A program made the position numbers and the translations under genes. A stretch of 64,000 nucleotides of DNA from Phytophthora sp. 'mugwort' (lineage: Eukaryota; Oomycota; Peronosporomycetes; Peronosporales; Peronosporaceae): contig JAUCEF010000017.1 in NCBI GenBank assembly GCA_033558025.1, forward strand, positions 3,348,001 through 3,412,000. Reading direction: 5' to 3'. This document shows, piece by piece, positions 47,279 to 64,000 of the stretch. The notes beneath the pieces were generated by a model. The model saw nothing but the letters and a program-made list of their open reading frames with translations, was not told where the DNA came from and did not search any database. The stretch's first letter is position 1; each line of letters opens with the position of its first letter.

Positions 47279-49047
47279 TTAGTATCGAATTGACAGCCCT
47301 GTCAAAAGAGGATGCCCGATGACAATCAGGTCGTCCTGCGAATGACAAGTGAGAAACCGAGCCGTGACCTTCAACAGCGCACACCACAGATGCGAGGCAT
47401 TTTGCATCAAATTAGCCAACAACCATAATCCTAGCAAGTGAATACGTGAGAAACGAACCTGAGTACAACCCCACAGCACCAGGGACCGGAGACTTTCCGT
47501 GTTATCGGCTAAAACACCAAGCGCGTCCTCTGTAATATTCCGGCAAAAAGAAATATCGAGCTTTGTCAGACTCGTTGCGCAGTATTCCAGCAAAGCCATC
47601 ATAGACGCGTCCGTAACTTGCTGCGTATCATATATTTATGCGCACAACACACGCGTGAGAACGATCTACATCAAACACCCTCACGTCGTATGCACAAACT
47701 TACCGAGACACTGGACATTTCGAGCGTTTCAAGATACGACTTTGCCCCAAACGCAACGTGTTGAATCGCGAGATCGGTCAGCCCCAAACAGCAGCGCATC
47801 GAAACACGTCGGAAAGCGTGACCATGTTCACGAACGGGCTCAAAGCACTCATCAGTGATCAGGTGCAAGTCCGACACATCCAGCACCTTCAAGCCGCGAC
47901 AGGCCTCCAAAATCCCCCCCACCGCTGTGTTTTTCAGTTGCGAGCAACGTGCAACCGAGAATTCCTCCAGGTCCGGCAAGCTTTGTGCCAGCAAAACGAT
48001 AAACTCGTCAGTGAGCCGCTCCATCTGGTTCAGCTGAAGTTTGCGTAGATACTTCATAGTCTTCAACGATTCCAAGCTGATATCGTCAATCTGCGGACAC
48101 TCCGACAGTGTCAGCGAGTGCAAGTTCTGCAGTTCACAAAAATAGTCAATTGACTTCTTCGTAATCCGCTGATTACACGAGATCTCGAACGAGTCCAGCG
48201 ATGGCGCACAACGCCGCACCAGCGCTTCGCACCCAGCATCCGAGAGTCGATAGCATCCCTGTACTTGCAGCTGCTCCAAAGCTCTCAACGATTCTCCCAG
48301 CTCTTCAATGACACTGTCGGAAACGCAACGTCCACACAGTCCTAATCTCAACACTGAGAGATCCAGTCCATGTGTTGTACATTCCTTCAATGCACGGATC
48401 AAAGTGTCCTCGTCAATGTTGGAACAGTCTGGAATGTCGATTTCCGTAACTCCAGGGAAAATAAACAGGGGAAGCACCTCCGGCTTCAGTCGTCTAAGCT
48501 TCACCACAGCTCTGGCGACTTGATGACGCGCGGTCGAGTCGATGTACTCGAGCGTCGGTAGCTGCTCCACATGCTCCGCCAGACTCTGCAGCGCCAAGTC
48601 TCTTAGTCGTTGTACTATGCTATCGGCCGTCAAGACGGAAGAGCGCGGGGGGCGTCTGGGCGTCCACACGACCTTGGGCTTCTCCTCGTCGGGCTGCTCT
48701 CCTTGCTGTCGCTGTTTGCGCGCCATCTGCGCCGCCTGGCGGTTGTCGCCGAGATCTCTCGCTGTCGCGAAGTAGCCAGGCCAGGACTCATTCTCCTCGT
48801 CGGGAGCGGAGACGCGATCTCCCGTGGCAAAGTAGAGCGCGCGCTCTCTGGAGACGACGGCGTTCCCGCGGCCTCTTGAGGCGTCTTCGGCGGGCGCTGG
48901 AGACGCCATTTCTTCAGCGTTTTCGTCACTTATTTCATGGCGGCGAGACGCAGGGACAGGAGGAGGGGAGGCGGCACGACGGCGGCGCGAGGCGGCCCCG
49001 CTGGAGGAACGCGGAGACGCGGCGTTAGAGCGAGACTTGCGCTTCAT
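47279..49047 (-). CDS. RAD7-like leucine-rich-repeat protein, 520 aa, two introns
   Basis: Exons 47704-49047, 47459-47620 and 47279-47335; introns GTAAGT...ACGCAG (83 bp) and GTTCGT...TTCGCAG (123 bp). Residues 1-130 are basic and serine/proline-rich. Then SIVQRLRDLALQSLAEHVEQL and LKPEVLPLFIFPGVTEIDIPDCSNI match the start of the RAD7/Rhp7 LRR domain, followed by about ten cysteine-containing (AMN1/F-box type) leucine-rich repeats (CYRLSDAGCEAL, CNQRITKKSI, CPQIDDISLESL, CSQLKNTAV). Yeast Rad7 acts in global-genome nucleotide excision repair as part of a ubiquitin ligase; that role is inferred from family resemblance only. Intron 2 is a multiple of three with no stop, so retention would add 41 residues. 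Confidence 0.8.
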
Positions 49048-49958
49048 GATGCGGAATCAAGAGTGAAGATTGTAAGGCCGTTGAAGTGCGCGCTGATTGG
49101 AGGCCTTTTCCCGCCACACAACCGACACTCAAGCAAAACTTGGCGCCAAATGCGCATACTCTATTATGCAAAACTTGAAGTCACGTTTTGTAAACGGTGT
49201 GCTCTCGGATCGGATAACGATTGTTTCTTAAAAGAAGAAAACAAAACGAAACTAAAAGAAACAATCATTATTCGTTCCGTGAGTGCATCAATTTGATTTG
49301 ATGCAGCAGTCTGGGGTCGAGGACTTCGGTCTTTAATTAAGCTGCTGTACGTAATAGCAGGTGGTGACGAGGCCGAGCTGTCCGACTGGAAAGGAGAGAA
49401 GAAGTGCTGCAAGAAGAAGGGAGTAGGCGAGGACGAGTGGAGAGCCGCATCAAGGCGAAGTGGCGTGTCGCCGTCGCTGCTTCCGGGACATGAAATGGCT
49501 GAGGGGCGACGAGGCAGAGAGAGAAGCCGATGACATCATTTCCATGACGTGTGCTTGAGTGGCAGCAAGGAACACGCGGAGACAGGAGATTTCTGCGCCG
49601 ATGCACTCAGTGTATCATCTCACGAGGCCGATGAGCTATTTGTTGCAGACTTCTTTTTGCTCAATTATGACCTCGGAAAGATTTTATTCCTGTAGTACAG
49701 TATTACCAGCAGAGGGCCGTCCATGCTCCAATACCATAGTAATCTACAGAAAGAATTGGGCCTCATAGATTTTTTATTAACTTCTTTTTTCGATAACAAG
49801 AGCCAGCTGGACCTTGCGGCCGATGAGCAGTAAACACTTCCCGAACAATTTTTCATAAATGCATAAACCCGCTTACTACGACGCAAGCTCACGACAACTC
49901 AAGCTATGCAGCTCGATTGAACATCGCTTTGGGCAAAGTCTCCTTGAGGAGACACAAC
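49048..49958. promoter_or_regulatory. RAD7-like upstream region and GAPDH copy 4 3' flank
   Basis: An E2F-like TTTTCCCGCC lies at 49106-49115 and a CCAAT-type GATTGG at 49095-49100, 48-68 bp upstream of the RAD7-like ATG. No gene is recognised in the rest. Confidence 0.4.
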
Positions 49959-53879
<3,921 letters not shown>

Positions 53880-55144
53880 TCATGATGAGGATACCTTGTC
53901 GGATCGTGCTTGGCCTGTCACTAAACGGCCGTCGACGCGCTTCTCTGCGCCGTCCCGCGTTTTTCGAATTGGCAGTCCCGGCTGCCAGTCGAGTCGGTCT
54001 CTCTTTGACAAGCCTGGCCCGGTGCTTGCCAGTCGCGGCGTGCATCCAACCGAGCTGTTTGCAATTAAATCAAAAATTTGCTGACGGCGTCCACGTTGAC
54101 AGAGAAATGAAGCCTTTTTCTTAGGCTTGCTTGACAGGCAGTGATTGACTGCGTTTAATTCGGCCTAGCAAGCAAACTTGCCATTTTTCAGTCACCGCGA
54201 CGCTTATTAATACGGTAACGAGAAAAGCAAGCGGATTTGACGTTGGCCTAGCTCTGGTTCTGGGTCGTAGCCAGTGGCAACTTGCCACCGTTCAGCGTTG
54301 ACGCTTATGCTTATTAATAGGATGCTTCCACGCCGCACTGCACTAAGTTACATGTAATTCTTGCAACTTATAGGCACGATGCGTGCAATCGCAAAAGTCC
54401 ACAACAGCACTAGCAGTTATAACATGTTTGGAACTGATGCGAGCGGCAGCAACACACAAACGCGGCAACTTCCGTCGCACAATAGTCGCGCTGACGGCCT
54501 TAGGAAATAGCCTGCAGCGACGCCCACGACGACACCGTTTCTCAAAGGAATCCCCGCTGTTCGCGATGTGGTCCTTGTGAACTGCTGAAGGTGGTGGCAT
54601 GGCAACATGCAATCCTCTGGAATGCAGTGCACGTGACTGACGTAGTGTTAACTGATGTGCAGAGCAATGCATGCGCGTAAGTTAGCATATTGGTAAGCAC
54701 AACTCAATTCATCACTCGCGTTTCAAGCATATCAATCCTGTCCCAGTCTCGAAACGAGGCGTCCCAGAAATGCCAAGCGCCTCTAACCGCGTGTGGTCAC
54801 TATCTGCCGTGTGCGTACTTGATGCAACCAGCGACGTCATAGAGCTAATACTTGTGCGTGTTCCCACATGGAGCACAGCACTTACTGCCGAGTCTTCGTG
54901 CTCAATGCAACGGATCGATACATGCTTGCAGTGCTCAATACGGGATTCCGAGGCACGCGTGCCATTGTCACCATGCTTCCCTGGTTGCCGTGACAGGAAT
55001 GGCATTGCGTTGTAGCCTTCAGCATCCACGCAACTGCTGCAGATTGGTAGACAGGCCTCGAGTCGAACATGCTGGAAGCCACGGACACGCTTGCAAGCGT
55101 CATGCCACGTACGTACACAGCCGAAAAGATTCGGCTAGGGATAG

Positions 55145-56467
<1,323 letters not shown>

Positions 56468-57210
56468 GCGTAGATTGTTTCCGACCTTGTTCGGTTCTGT
56501 CGATTTCGTTGATAGTTAGTTTATCAATGGAACATACCCTTTGAGCTTGTACTACTATGTACTACATACAGTACGACTATTTTGTGCTTACGAGATCTAG
56601 TTTGCCTTTGCTTTGTAACGTATTACTACTAGTACTCCAAAGTAACTAGAATTGCAGACAGTCCTCTAGAGTGTGATAGGTTTCTCAATGGAGCTGCCAT
56701 AAATTGGCATTTGTCAGATTAATGAAACTAGGAAACCCTTTATTCTGTTCGATGATCCATTGGCTGCCAGCGGCGTCAATAGACCCGAGTACGGTCTACA
56801 ACGTGTACGTGTGGCAAACGGTGCCGCGGAGAATCGAGAGCTGGAACGATGTGCCTAGGATTTTGCTACTGAACGAAGACAGTCTACACACGTGCGAGTA
56901 CAGTAAGCGTACCCAGAGCATCACGGATGAGCTAACGACGATGTTCACGCTTGGTACATCCAAACCGATGTACTACACCGATGTACAGATGTAGGTAGAC
57001 GATGCAGAAGAGTATATCCTAGTAAACGAGACCACGCGCTCCACCATGGTCTTCGCGCGGCTGCATTTTTCACCGAAGAGGAGATGGCGTCAGCGTGGAA
57101 GCATCAGTGCCTTTGCCAGTCTTGTTAACAAATGCTACGACAGGGTCTACCAGTGATACAGCTCCACTACTAGGAGCACCTTGCTGGGGCCGCTGAGGCT
57201 GCAACGTACT
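56468..57210 (+). repeat. GAPDH copy 6 3' flank, intact version of the duplicated segment
   Basis: Homologous to 31884-32262 plus 34194-34530, here without the mariner. It contains a 96-codon frame (56704-56994) starting MAFVRLMKLGNPLF and ending with YYTDVQM. Its counterpart near 32.1/34.3 kb is broken by stops, so there is no sign of selection on it. Confidence 0.8.
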
Positions 57211-57872
57211 CGGAAGCATAGTTGGAGCAGTCACCTGATCGCTAGCTACTGGTTTAGCTGCGATAGGCGCAGCAGAAGCAGTAGAAGGAGGAAGCGCTAA
57301 CGTGATAGAGACCGCAGTAGGTATCGGTCCTCGATGTGGGAACTTGTCCGACATGACCTGATGCTGCAGCACACTAGTGATGCTGATAAGCCATAGAACC
57401 TTACCTGGGCAGTGTTGTCCGCTTCTGTTCGGACAGCGTCTCTAGCGCCCACATGGAAATCTTTGGTCCTTTGGCTTATTCAATTCATTAAGCTCCCCAT
57501 TTATAATTTCAAAAATTGCTAAATACATTCTCTAAGTCATTTGGACTATGCACTTAAATCGTTCTTAATAACGCCGATATGACCTAAGCTTTGTAGGACA
57601 CATGATCATATAAGCCAACCAAAATACAGAGTCCTGTACACTGCGCTTTATCTAGAGGGGATACAGCCGGTAGCTTTTCATTCCGGCAATGGCGCGGCGC
57701 AGCCAGTTGGTCGCCCAAGTTTGACGGGAGACAAAGGAAGATGGAGAACAAAGTACACTCTCCGTTTGCAGATATCATATCGCTCCCAAGGAGTGTAGCC
57801 GATTATTATTTCTATACAATCATTTCGATACATTTCTACCGGCTCGATACCGGTTTGTTCTGCAGATTGGCG
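57211..57872. other. Intergenic, one unrecognised minus-strand frame
   Basis: A 100-codon Pro/Ala/Thr-rich frame (57070-57372, minus) shares GAVSLVDPVVA with the 34.4-kb copy but has no domain. Nothing else is recognised. Confidence 0.4.
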
Positions 57873-58835
57873 ATGACACGGCACCGGAAATCGTTCACCA
57901 TGCGAGAAAAGCTGGATGCGGCGCTAGTTTTGGAGGAGACGAACAACGTTTTACATATAATAAGGTTGTTTCCACCGAGCTGAGCGTAGTGCCTACGAGT
58001 GCCGCCGAAAACTGATGCTGAGTTGGTTAAAGGAAAAGCTGCAGACTTATGGCGCAGCCACGAACGGCAGCGCCAAGAAGAAAACCGGCCTAAAAGGGGT
58101 GCAGTAGGTACGAAGCTGTCCCCGGAAGCAGAGGTGGAGCTAGTTTAATGGGTCACTCGTCTGCTTGGCCGTTGTGTACAGTATTTGCATCAAAAGTTTC
58201 GCGTGGCTTTTCGGCAAAACACGCCCGCTATTTAGGCGCTCCAAATTTAGACATGATTCATAAAGTATGTCAAAGACAAGCTGTGTACAGATTACGTGGA
58301 CATCTTTTGCAGGGGTATTGCATACTGTAAAGCGGGCCAGTCACACGAATTTTGAAAGGGGGGGGGGGGGGGGGCAATGGGCTACACAGAGCCTGAACAA
58401 AATGGCTCCACAAATGCTAGCGGTGGGTCTATTTTTCCAAAGTACAAACAATAAGTGATCCCAATTGCTGTAATTTTGCCAGTCGTCGAATGTCTCTTCG
58501 TCGTCTCCAAAGTAGTGGAGGTGGCGTGTGGCGAAGAGACCAGCGCTCGCTGGTACATCAAGGAGGGACACGTTGACAAGACCAAGCTCCGCCTAAACTG
58601 CGGGGGCGCCATGTAGGCGCCGTTCTCGCGTAAACGCTACATCTGCCATTTCTTAATTTGAAACGATCTAAAATGGCTGTTTTGCTGGAGAGCCCTTTGC
58701 GAACACACTATCGGCACAAACGTTTCGCAGCGGGCACCAATTAGAGCGAATTACCACGGTGGATCCGCATGGTGTGGGACGGACTCACTGAAAAGACTAT
58801 TGCAAGCGGACACAAGCGGGCATTTGTCTCTCTTA
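57873..58835 (+). pseudogene. pogo/CENP-B-like transposase relic
   Basis: From ATG 57873: MTRHRKSFTMREKLDAALVL, a basic helix-turn-helix start seen in pogo/Tigger and related transposases. In the next frames come GTKLSPEAEVELV and an arginine-rich stretch (58100-58250), and far downstream IRMVWDGLTEKTIASGHKRA (58766), like the C-terminal W-x2-L-x3-TI-x2-G-x2-KA block of the same proteins. The catalytic middle is missing or unrecognisable. A 17-base G run is at 58358-58374. Confidence 0.45.
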
Positions 58836-59289
58836 TTGGTGACAGAAACGTTGCAGTCGCTGAATTAACTGAGTATGACGCCTATCTGCTCATCTTAGGA
58901 CTCGGATCACCGACTGGGCTAGCAGCTGGTGCTGTCTTTGTCGGTGGCTGTAGCCAGCTGCTGTGAAGGTGCTGGGCACCGTTTGTACTCTAAACTACAG
59001 TCAATACACTGCAATGGTTGAGCTGCAGCAGGACAAGGCCTCTCACTCTAGAATTTGCAGTGACAACTGCACAAGGCCTTCTGTGTTATCTACTACGGAT
59101 GATCCTGCAAACCACCTTAGGCCGGCTAATGCCGTGTTACGAGGTGCAGGACACCTGTCAGGTTATGAGCCTACTGTTGACGGGGCGCTAGTAGCAGCTA
59201 CGCAGCTAAGATCGCTAGCTGCGAGCGATCGGGAGCAAGACGATTCTTCCCGATGTCTCCCACTGAGGCGGTGACGCTGCAAGGCCCCT
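58836..59289. other. Between the pogo-like relic and Copia; LTR not identified
   Basis: The 5' LTR of the Copia element should lie here or a little upstream. I could not find the matching repeat because the 3' end is outside the window. Confidence 0.4.
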
Positions 59290-60260
59290 ATGACGAAGAA
59301 GAAGGACGTGGTCGACGCGGTGGTGACAGAGGTCAAGATCAAGAAAGAAAGTTGCGCGAGCTCAGGTATCTCGCGCATAAGGCGAGGAAAAATTGGCCAG
59401 GCTTGTGCCGATGTCCAGCTACAAGCAGGATCTCACGCTGACTGGTGGTGAAAATTACCAAGAGTTTAGTGCTCGTATCATGACCCAGTTTACCGCTACA
59501 GACATGAACAAGATCGTTCTTGGCGAAGAAAGGAAGATGGCCCAGCCCTTGTCTTGTAAGGTGTGGCACCAATGTTTTGATGTGCGACGTGGAAATGCGC
59601 ACAATCACATCGCATGCATCATGAGAGGTGCTGCAGCCTTTCAGACCGAGATGGAGAGCTGCGACCCTTGCGTGCTGTGGGAAGCATTGCGGAATGAGTT
59701 TCGTCGTGGCGATGGGATCGAGACGACTTCCGTTTTAGCTACATCTACAGTCGCAAGCTAAGAAAGATGAGAGGTGCCCAGCTATATTGACGACCTGCTC
59801 AATATGGCCGAGTTCTTCGTAAAAATGGAGGTCGCATGGAAGATGAGGAGCTAGCACGTGTCATGGTGTGCAATGTTCATGTAGTCTATCCGACTGGATG
59901 AGTGACTTCACGAAGGATCCGCAACGAAGCTGTCACTCAATCAAGGAAGCCGCTGCGAAAATGCTGTACGCATGGCTGACTGCAATCTTCGTGATCGCAG
60001 TGGTGGTTGTCACGACTGAGCCACAAGGTGTATGGCTTCAAAGGTCGAACACGCGTGGAAGTCGCGTGGTGCCCTCGTGGTCGATGGAGGGCGTGTCCCG
60101 GATCGTGGTAAGCAGCGGGCTCGAAGTCCCAGGGCTGCATCGGGTCATACCCGCAAGAAGCAGCGCAACAACGGAGAGTGTTTGATATGTGGCCCACTGG
60201 GACATTTGATAGAGACTGCCCCAAAACGAGCTCTGGTGATGGTCAAGGAAATACGACACG
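59290..60260 (+). pseudogene. Copia gag with zinc knuckle
   Basis: Starts MTKKKDVVDAVVTEVKIKKE at 59290; another frame (59393-59761) has LTGGENYQEFSARIM and VLWEALRNEFRR, typical of Copia gag. The CCHC knuckle at 60175-60230 (CLICGPLGH... with FDRDCPK in the next frame) is split by a frameshift. Confidence 0.75.
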
Positions 60261-60679
60261 CAATGTGACTTCGCTGATGATTACTCGCTCCGAGTATCGG
60301 CCAGTTGTGCGGTTCCTCTCTCTGCTGTCGGAGCTCTTCAAGCTCTGGCGGCGTACATGGACCGGTTCGCACTCATGAGCGTAATGGGCGTGGTCATGGA
60401 CTGCAGTCTCTGAGTGTCTGAGAGCGGTAGATGCGAGCATGGTTGGGGAATGCGACCAATCACCGGACGCCTGCCAGCAAGTGGACGCGCAGGTGGCCTC
60501 ACCACCCACTCTTGGCGATCAGAGAACGCTGATGGCAGCAGCGACAGCGCGGGGTGCTGAACCGAAGCTGTCTGTGACAGACAGAAGATCGGGTCTGGGC
60601 GTTGGTGACGTGTGTCACGCTCTTGCGGAGAAGAGTGCGCTAGCTGTGAGGGCGCTTACATCATCGACTCACGCTAATC

Positions 60680-61840
60680 CGGCAAGATAGAGTGGCTCTT
60701 AGATTCGGGTTCGCAGGCGAATATGTGCAATGATTTGGTGTCATTTTGTGCGCTTTAACGATGCTGTCACGCACCGACTGCTGTTGCTTAACGGTTCAAG
60801 CGAGGAAGAGGTGCGCTATGGTGATGTGCATATCAACACATTGGACGATATGAAGCGCGACATCTGGAGGAAGTATCGTATGCGCCAAGAGCACGCATCA
60901 ACCTGATATCGCTTAGCTACATGCTGACCCAAGCGAGGTACAAGCTCGCTATGCCAATGATATCGTGTATTGTGACTGACCAAACCGTCGTTGCGTCTGA
61001 AGTTTACTCTGGTGGATGGGATCTACCAGATGTGGACTCGAAAGATGGCCCACGTGAGAGATCATCTCGTGCTTGGAGTTGAAAAGGCTGCTCAGAGTGC
61101 GTCGACGGACGTGATGGGTCTACTGCACATCAGGCTCAATCATGCTGGAATGAAGGAGATCAAGCGGTTAGCGAAGACGATAGATTTTGGAGTGAAGCTG
61201 AACGAAGCTCACCTTGCAGCGTGCGAGTGTGTTCCCTGTCGAAGTCCAAGTTTCGAAGGATGCATTACGCACGAGGGCCACGACGCACTTTATGTCCATT
61301 GGAGAGGCGTGTCATGGATGTCTGTTCGATCAAGACAGAGACTGTCCATGTTTCTCGTGGTAGTTGACGAAGCATCAAGATTCAAGTGGACTTACCTCCT
61401 GAAGAACAAGTCTGACGCGGCTGATCTCGTGGAGGAGCAGATCGTGCAGCTGCACACGGAGTTACAGAGTCAGAGCTGGCGCGTGGCGACGCTTCATTCG
61501 GACCATTATTCAAGACTCAGCTTCGGGAATTTTGCAAGGCGGAAGGGATTCGACCGACATCTACCAATGGGTACAGCCCAGAAGAAAATGAGTGGTTGAG
61601 CGAGCTAATGGTGTCTTGCTCCAACGTGTTCGTTCGTGCTGTATCGCGGCAACGCGGCTGCCGAAAGAGCTATTGGGGCGAGGCTCTGCTCCACACGGTG
61701 TACACGATCAATCGCTGGAACCTAGTGCTTATCAAGGCAACCTGAGCCTTAAGAAGTTCTCTACGGCCAGAAACCGAATCTTGGAGAGCTGCGCACGGGG
61801 GGTTACTTGGTGCAAGCACGGATTGAGCCGGAAATAGCTC
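60680..61840 (+). pseudogene. Copia protease and integrase
   Basis: KIEWLLDSGSQANMC near 60690 is the aspartic protease (DSG). The pre-integrase zinc finger reads LLHIRLNHAGM...ACECVPC (61120-61240). Integrase core: MFLVVVDEASRFKW (61350), TLHSDHYSR (61490) and, after a frameshift near 61590, VVERANGVLLQRV with the third acidic residue. Confidence 0.8.
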
Positions 61841-62089
61841 ACGACAAGAACAAGCTGGACCCGCGGACTGATATGTGCATTCTGCTTGGTTACAGCCATG
61901 ATACCAAGGGGAATAAAGGTGCTGAGCCTCGAGACGGATGCTGTGGGAGTGCCGATTTTTTGTTGTTTTGCCATGAGCGCTACACCTCTACTTATGATCA
62001 CGTCAAGCATGTACGCACGCCGCTATTGAAGCCGATGGTGATTCAACTTTGGTGCCTATTGTCCGTATTCGAGCTGGTATCACGCTTAC

Positions 62090-63390
62090 TTGGACGATAT
62101 TAGTGTGGCCGCTCGTGTGCTAGGCGGAAAAACACTCGACGCGGATGGACCAGACCTCACCGGGCTCGAGATGAACGAGAGCGGTACTATTGTGGCTCTG
62201 ACATTGATGCCGGTACACGAAGGACTACGGAGTGCAAAGGCCGCGGTCGTTGCCGGACGAAACTGGCGAACGCCAAAAAGCGCAGCAGACTCGCGGACAT
62301 GGCCTGACAGTAGGGACGATGGTGACTACGTTGACCCAGGGTCGCTGCAGAAACCAAAACGGCTTCCTGTCAGTAGGGACGATGGTGACTACGTTGACCC
62401 AGGGTCGCTGCAGAAACCAAAACGGCTTCCTGTGACGGTGCTTCCTCGCCGCAAGCGTGCCAAGCCAAGCTACCTGCGTGAATATGAAGTAAATGTGATC
62501 AATCAAGGCGCCGTCGCTTTGGGCATCCCGCAGACTTTCCGGCAGGCAATGCGCAGTCTCCAAAACGATGAGTGGAAAGTGGTAATGGAGAGTGAGATGA
62601 CGTCCCTTCGCCAGCACAAGACATGGGGATTGATTGATTCTGCGTCTGTACCGAAAGGAGTGAGAGCCCTTACGTGTCGATGGGTTTTCGCGCTCAAGCG
62701 CGACGCCAAGGGCAAGATTCTGCGTCGTAAAGCGCGTCTGGCGATTCATGCGCACAAGGAGGTGTTTGGTGTTGATTTCACTGAGACATATGCACCTGTA
62801 GTTCGTTTCGAGACGATCCGAGCGGCGATTTGTTTCATTACGGCATGCAACGCGGATGGTTTGCGATGCCAAAACTCCATTTCTGTATGGGCCGCTGGAA
62901 GAGACGATTTACATGGTGCTTCATCCCGGTTACGATGTTTTTTTTCTGGTAAGGTGTGCCATCTTCTCCGCAGTTTGTATGGCATTTGCCAGGATCCTAC
63001 ATCTGGAATAAAACTCTTCACGCCCAGCTGGTGAAGCTTGACTTCACTCGTATTGAGAAGGATCGTGGCTTGTATACCTGCCAAGTGGGAGGGGAAATCA
63101 CAATGCTGGTCACGGTGTATGTTAATGAACTCCTACTTATTGGGCTTCCGGATCTCTGTGAAAAGGTCGCTGCTGAGATGCACGAGGCGTTTCAGCTGAC
63201 GGCGCTGGGGAAGTACGATATCTGCTTGGAATCGAGATCATCATCAATCATGCGGCACGACACGTTGTTCTCGCAGGCGCAGTGCGTTCGAGAGCTGCTG
63301 CGCAAGCTTCACATGGCTGGGTGCGTGCAAAGTGGCGCATACACCAGAGCCGACCGGGACGCACCAAGTGCGCAAGCCCGCGGAAGATGA
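62090..63390 (+). pseudogene. Copia reverse transcriptase, active site altered
   Basis: NDEWKVVMESEMTSLRQHKTW (62560), LTCRWVFALKRDAKGKILRRKARL and DFTETYAPVVRFETIR (62670-62815) are standard Copia RT blocks. After a frame change the second half has FTRIEKDRGLYT and VTVYVNELLLIG, where active elements have YVDD; both aspartates are replaced (N-E). Catalysis is lost even if the frame were restored. Confidence 0.88.
62308..62433 (+). repeat. 63-bp perfect in-frame tandem duplication
   Basis: Units 62308-62370 and 62371-62433 are identical and add 21 codons (starting SRDDGDYVDPG) to the integrase-RT spacer without a frame change. Confidence 0.97.
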
Positions 63391-64000
63391 CTCGCCTCCG
63401 CCGTATCGTGAACTAGTAGGAGCATTGGGGTATCTGGTGTCGGGCACACGGAGAGACCTTGCTCGTGCTGTCCGCAACCTAGGAATGTACCTGCCGACCT
63501 TTGATCACCGACACTACGCATTAGCAGCAAAACACGTGCTGCGGTACTTGAAGGCGACAACCAACTACGGCCTAGTCATGGATATTTGCAGTGGATCAAC
63601 AGTGAAGTTGCTTCTCTACACCAACGACGCGGACATTGCCAACGATCCTGTAGATCGAAAGAGCATTAGTGGATACGTGACGATGATTGACGGCAATGTC
63701 ATATCGTACGCTTCGCGTAAAAATAGGGCATGAATGCGCTCAACACAACTGAAGCCGGGTACGTGGCTATAAGTGAAGGTTTGAACGACCTCCAGTGGTT
63801 GCGGCAGATGTGCGATGAGTTGAAGTGGAAATACTCCACGCCTCGGATGCTCGGTGACAATATGGGCTCTGTCTACATGACTGAACGCCCCGGGAAGCAC
63901 AGCAGAGCCAAGCTAGCGAGAACCGATATCACGTGTCAAGAGATCGGGTAGAGAAGAAGCAGCTTCGAGTGCAGCATGTCAGCACCAATGATTGGTGACA
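63332..64000 (+). pseudogene. Copia RNase H, runs off the window
   Basis: PYRELVGALGYLVSGTRRDL (63400), YTNDADIANDPVDRKSISGYV (63615) and TTEAGYVAISEGLNDLQWL (63745) are the usual Copia RNase H blocks. One stop near 63730 and shifts near 63945 interrupt it. The 3' end lies beyond 64000. Confidence 0.85.

Larger units (their letters stand above)
59290..64000 (+). mobile_element. Ty1/Copia retrotransposon, degenerate, cut by the window edge
   Basis: Plus-strand order gag, protease, integrase, reverse transcriptase, RNase H, which is the Copia order (integrase before RT). Many frameshifts, and the RT active site is mutated. RNase H continues to the right edge. LTRs are not seen. Confidence 0.88.

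Noticed and set aside
56704..56994. 96-codon frame in the GAPDH 3' flank
   Set aside because: The homologous copy at 32/34 kb has stops in the same region; no sign of a maintained protein.

Overview
The window looks like nuclear DNA of an oomycete, most likely Phytophthora. The evidence is: intronless, GC3-rich glyceraldehyde-3-phosphate dehydrogenase (GAPDH) genes in several copies; matches at four of them to the 16-nt oomycete Inr/FPR core promoter (GCTCATTYYNCAWTTT); short GT-AG introns of about 60-125 bp; and a TE mix typical of Phytophthora (Ty3/gypsy with a VEQ-repeat spacer, Ngaro/DIRS-like tyrosine-recombinase elements, Copia, mariner, MULE and PIF/Harbinger relics). The species cannot be named from sequence alone.

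Layout. 0-19 kb is a TE graveyard: a SANT-like fragment at the left edge, a broken phosphatase/nuclease-jacalin gene, a 2.5-kb element with long TIRs carrying a FAR1/MULE-like relic and a dioxygenase/zinc-finger gene, a mariner relic, a Ulp1-like peptidase relic, and a gypsy element with one intact-looking 5' LTR whose 3' part is replaced by the 3' half of a GAPDH gene. 19.8-31.9 kb holds a divergent pair of GAPDH genes with homologous promoters, now separated by an 8.3-kb Ngaro-like retrotransposon that itself carries a 3.8-kb DNA transposon flanked by an 8-bp target duplication. 32-39 kb is again TE debris, including a mariner with recognisable TIRs. 39.2-49.05 kb is a compact island of six housekeeping or regulatory genes: gamma-carbonic anhydrase-like, a WBP4/ZOP1-like splicing factor, ribosomal protein uL14 (RPL23), an ankyrin-zinc finger protein, a three-repeat MYB and a RAD7-like LRR protein. 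50-56.5 kb holds three more GAPDH genes, two of them a divergent pair encoding identical proteins. 57.8-64 kb holds a pogo-like relic and a decayed Copia element running off the right edge.

The functional content is therefore (i) glycolytic GAPDH dosage from up to five full-length copies, of which one has lost part of the NAD-binding loop, and (ii) the gene island, which links mitochondrial complex I assembly, splicing, translation, transcription control and possibly DNA repair. Everything else is mobile DNA. Its nested structure gives a readable order of events: GAPDH duplication, then Ngaro insertion, then DNA transposon insertion; and separately, 3'-flank duplication, then mariner insertion.

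I saw no convincing tRNA, rRNA or CRISPR array. Exon boundaries given for the island genes were worked out by hand from splice motifs, reading frame and family alignment; they have not been checked against transcripts.
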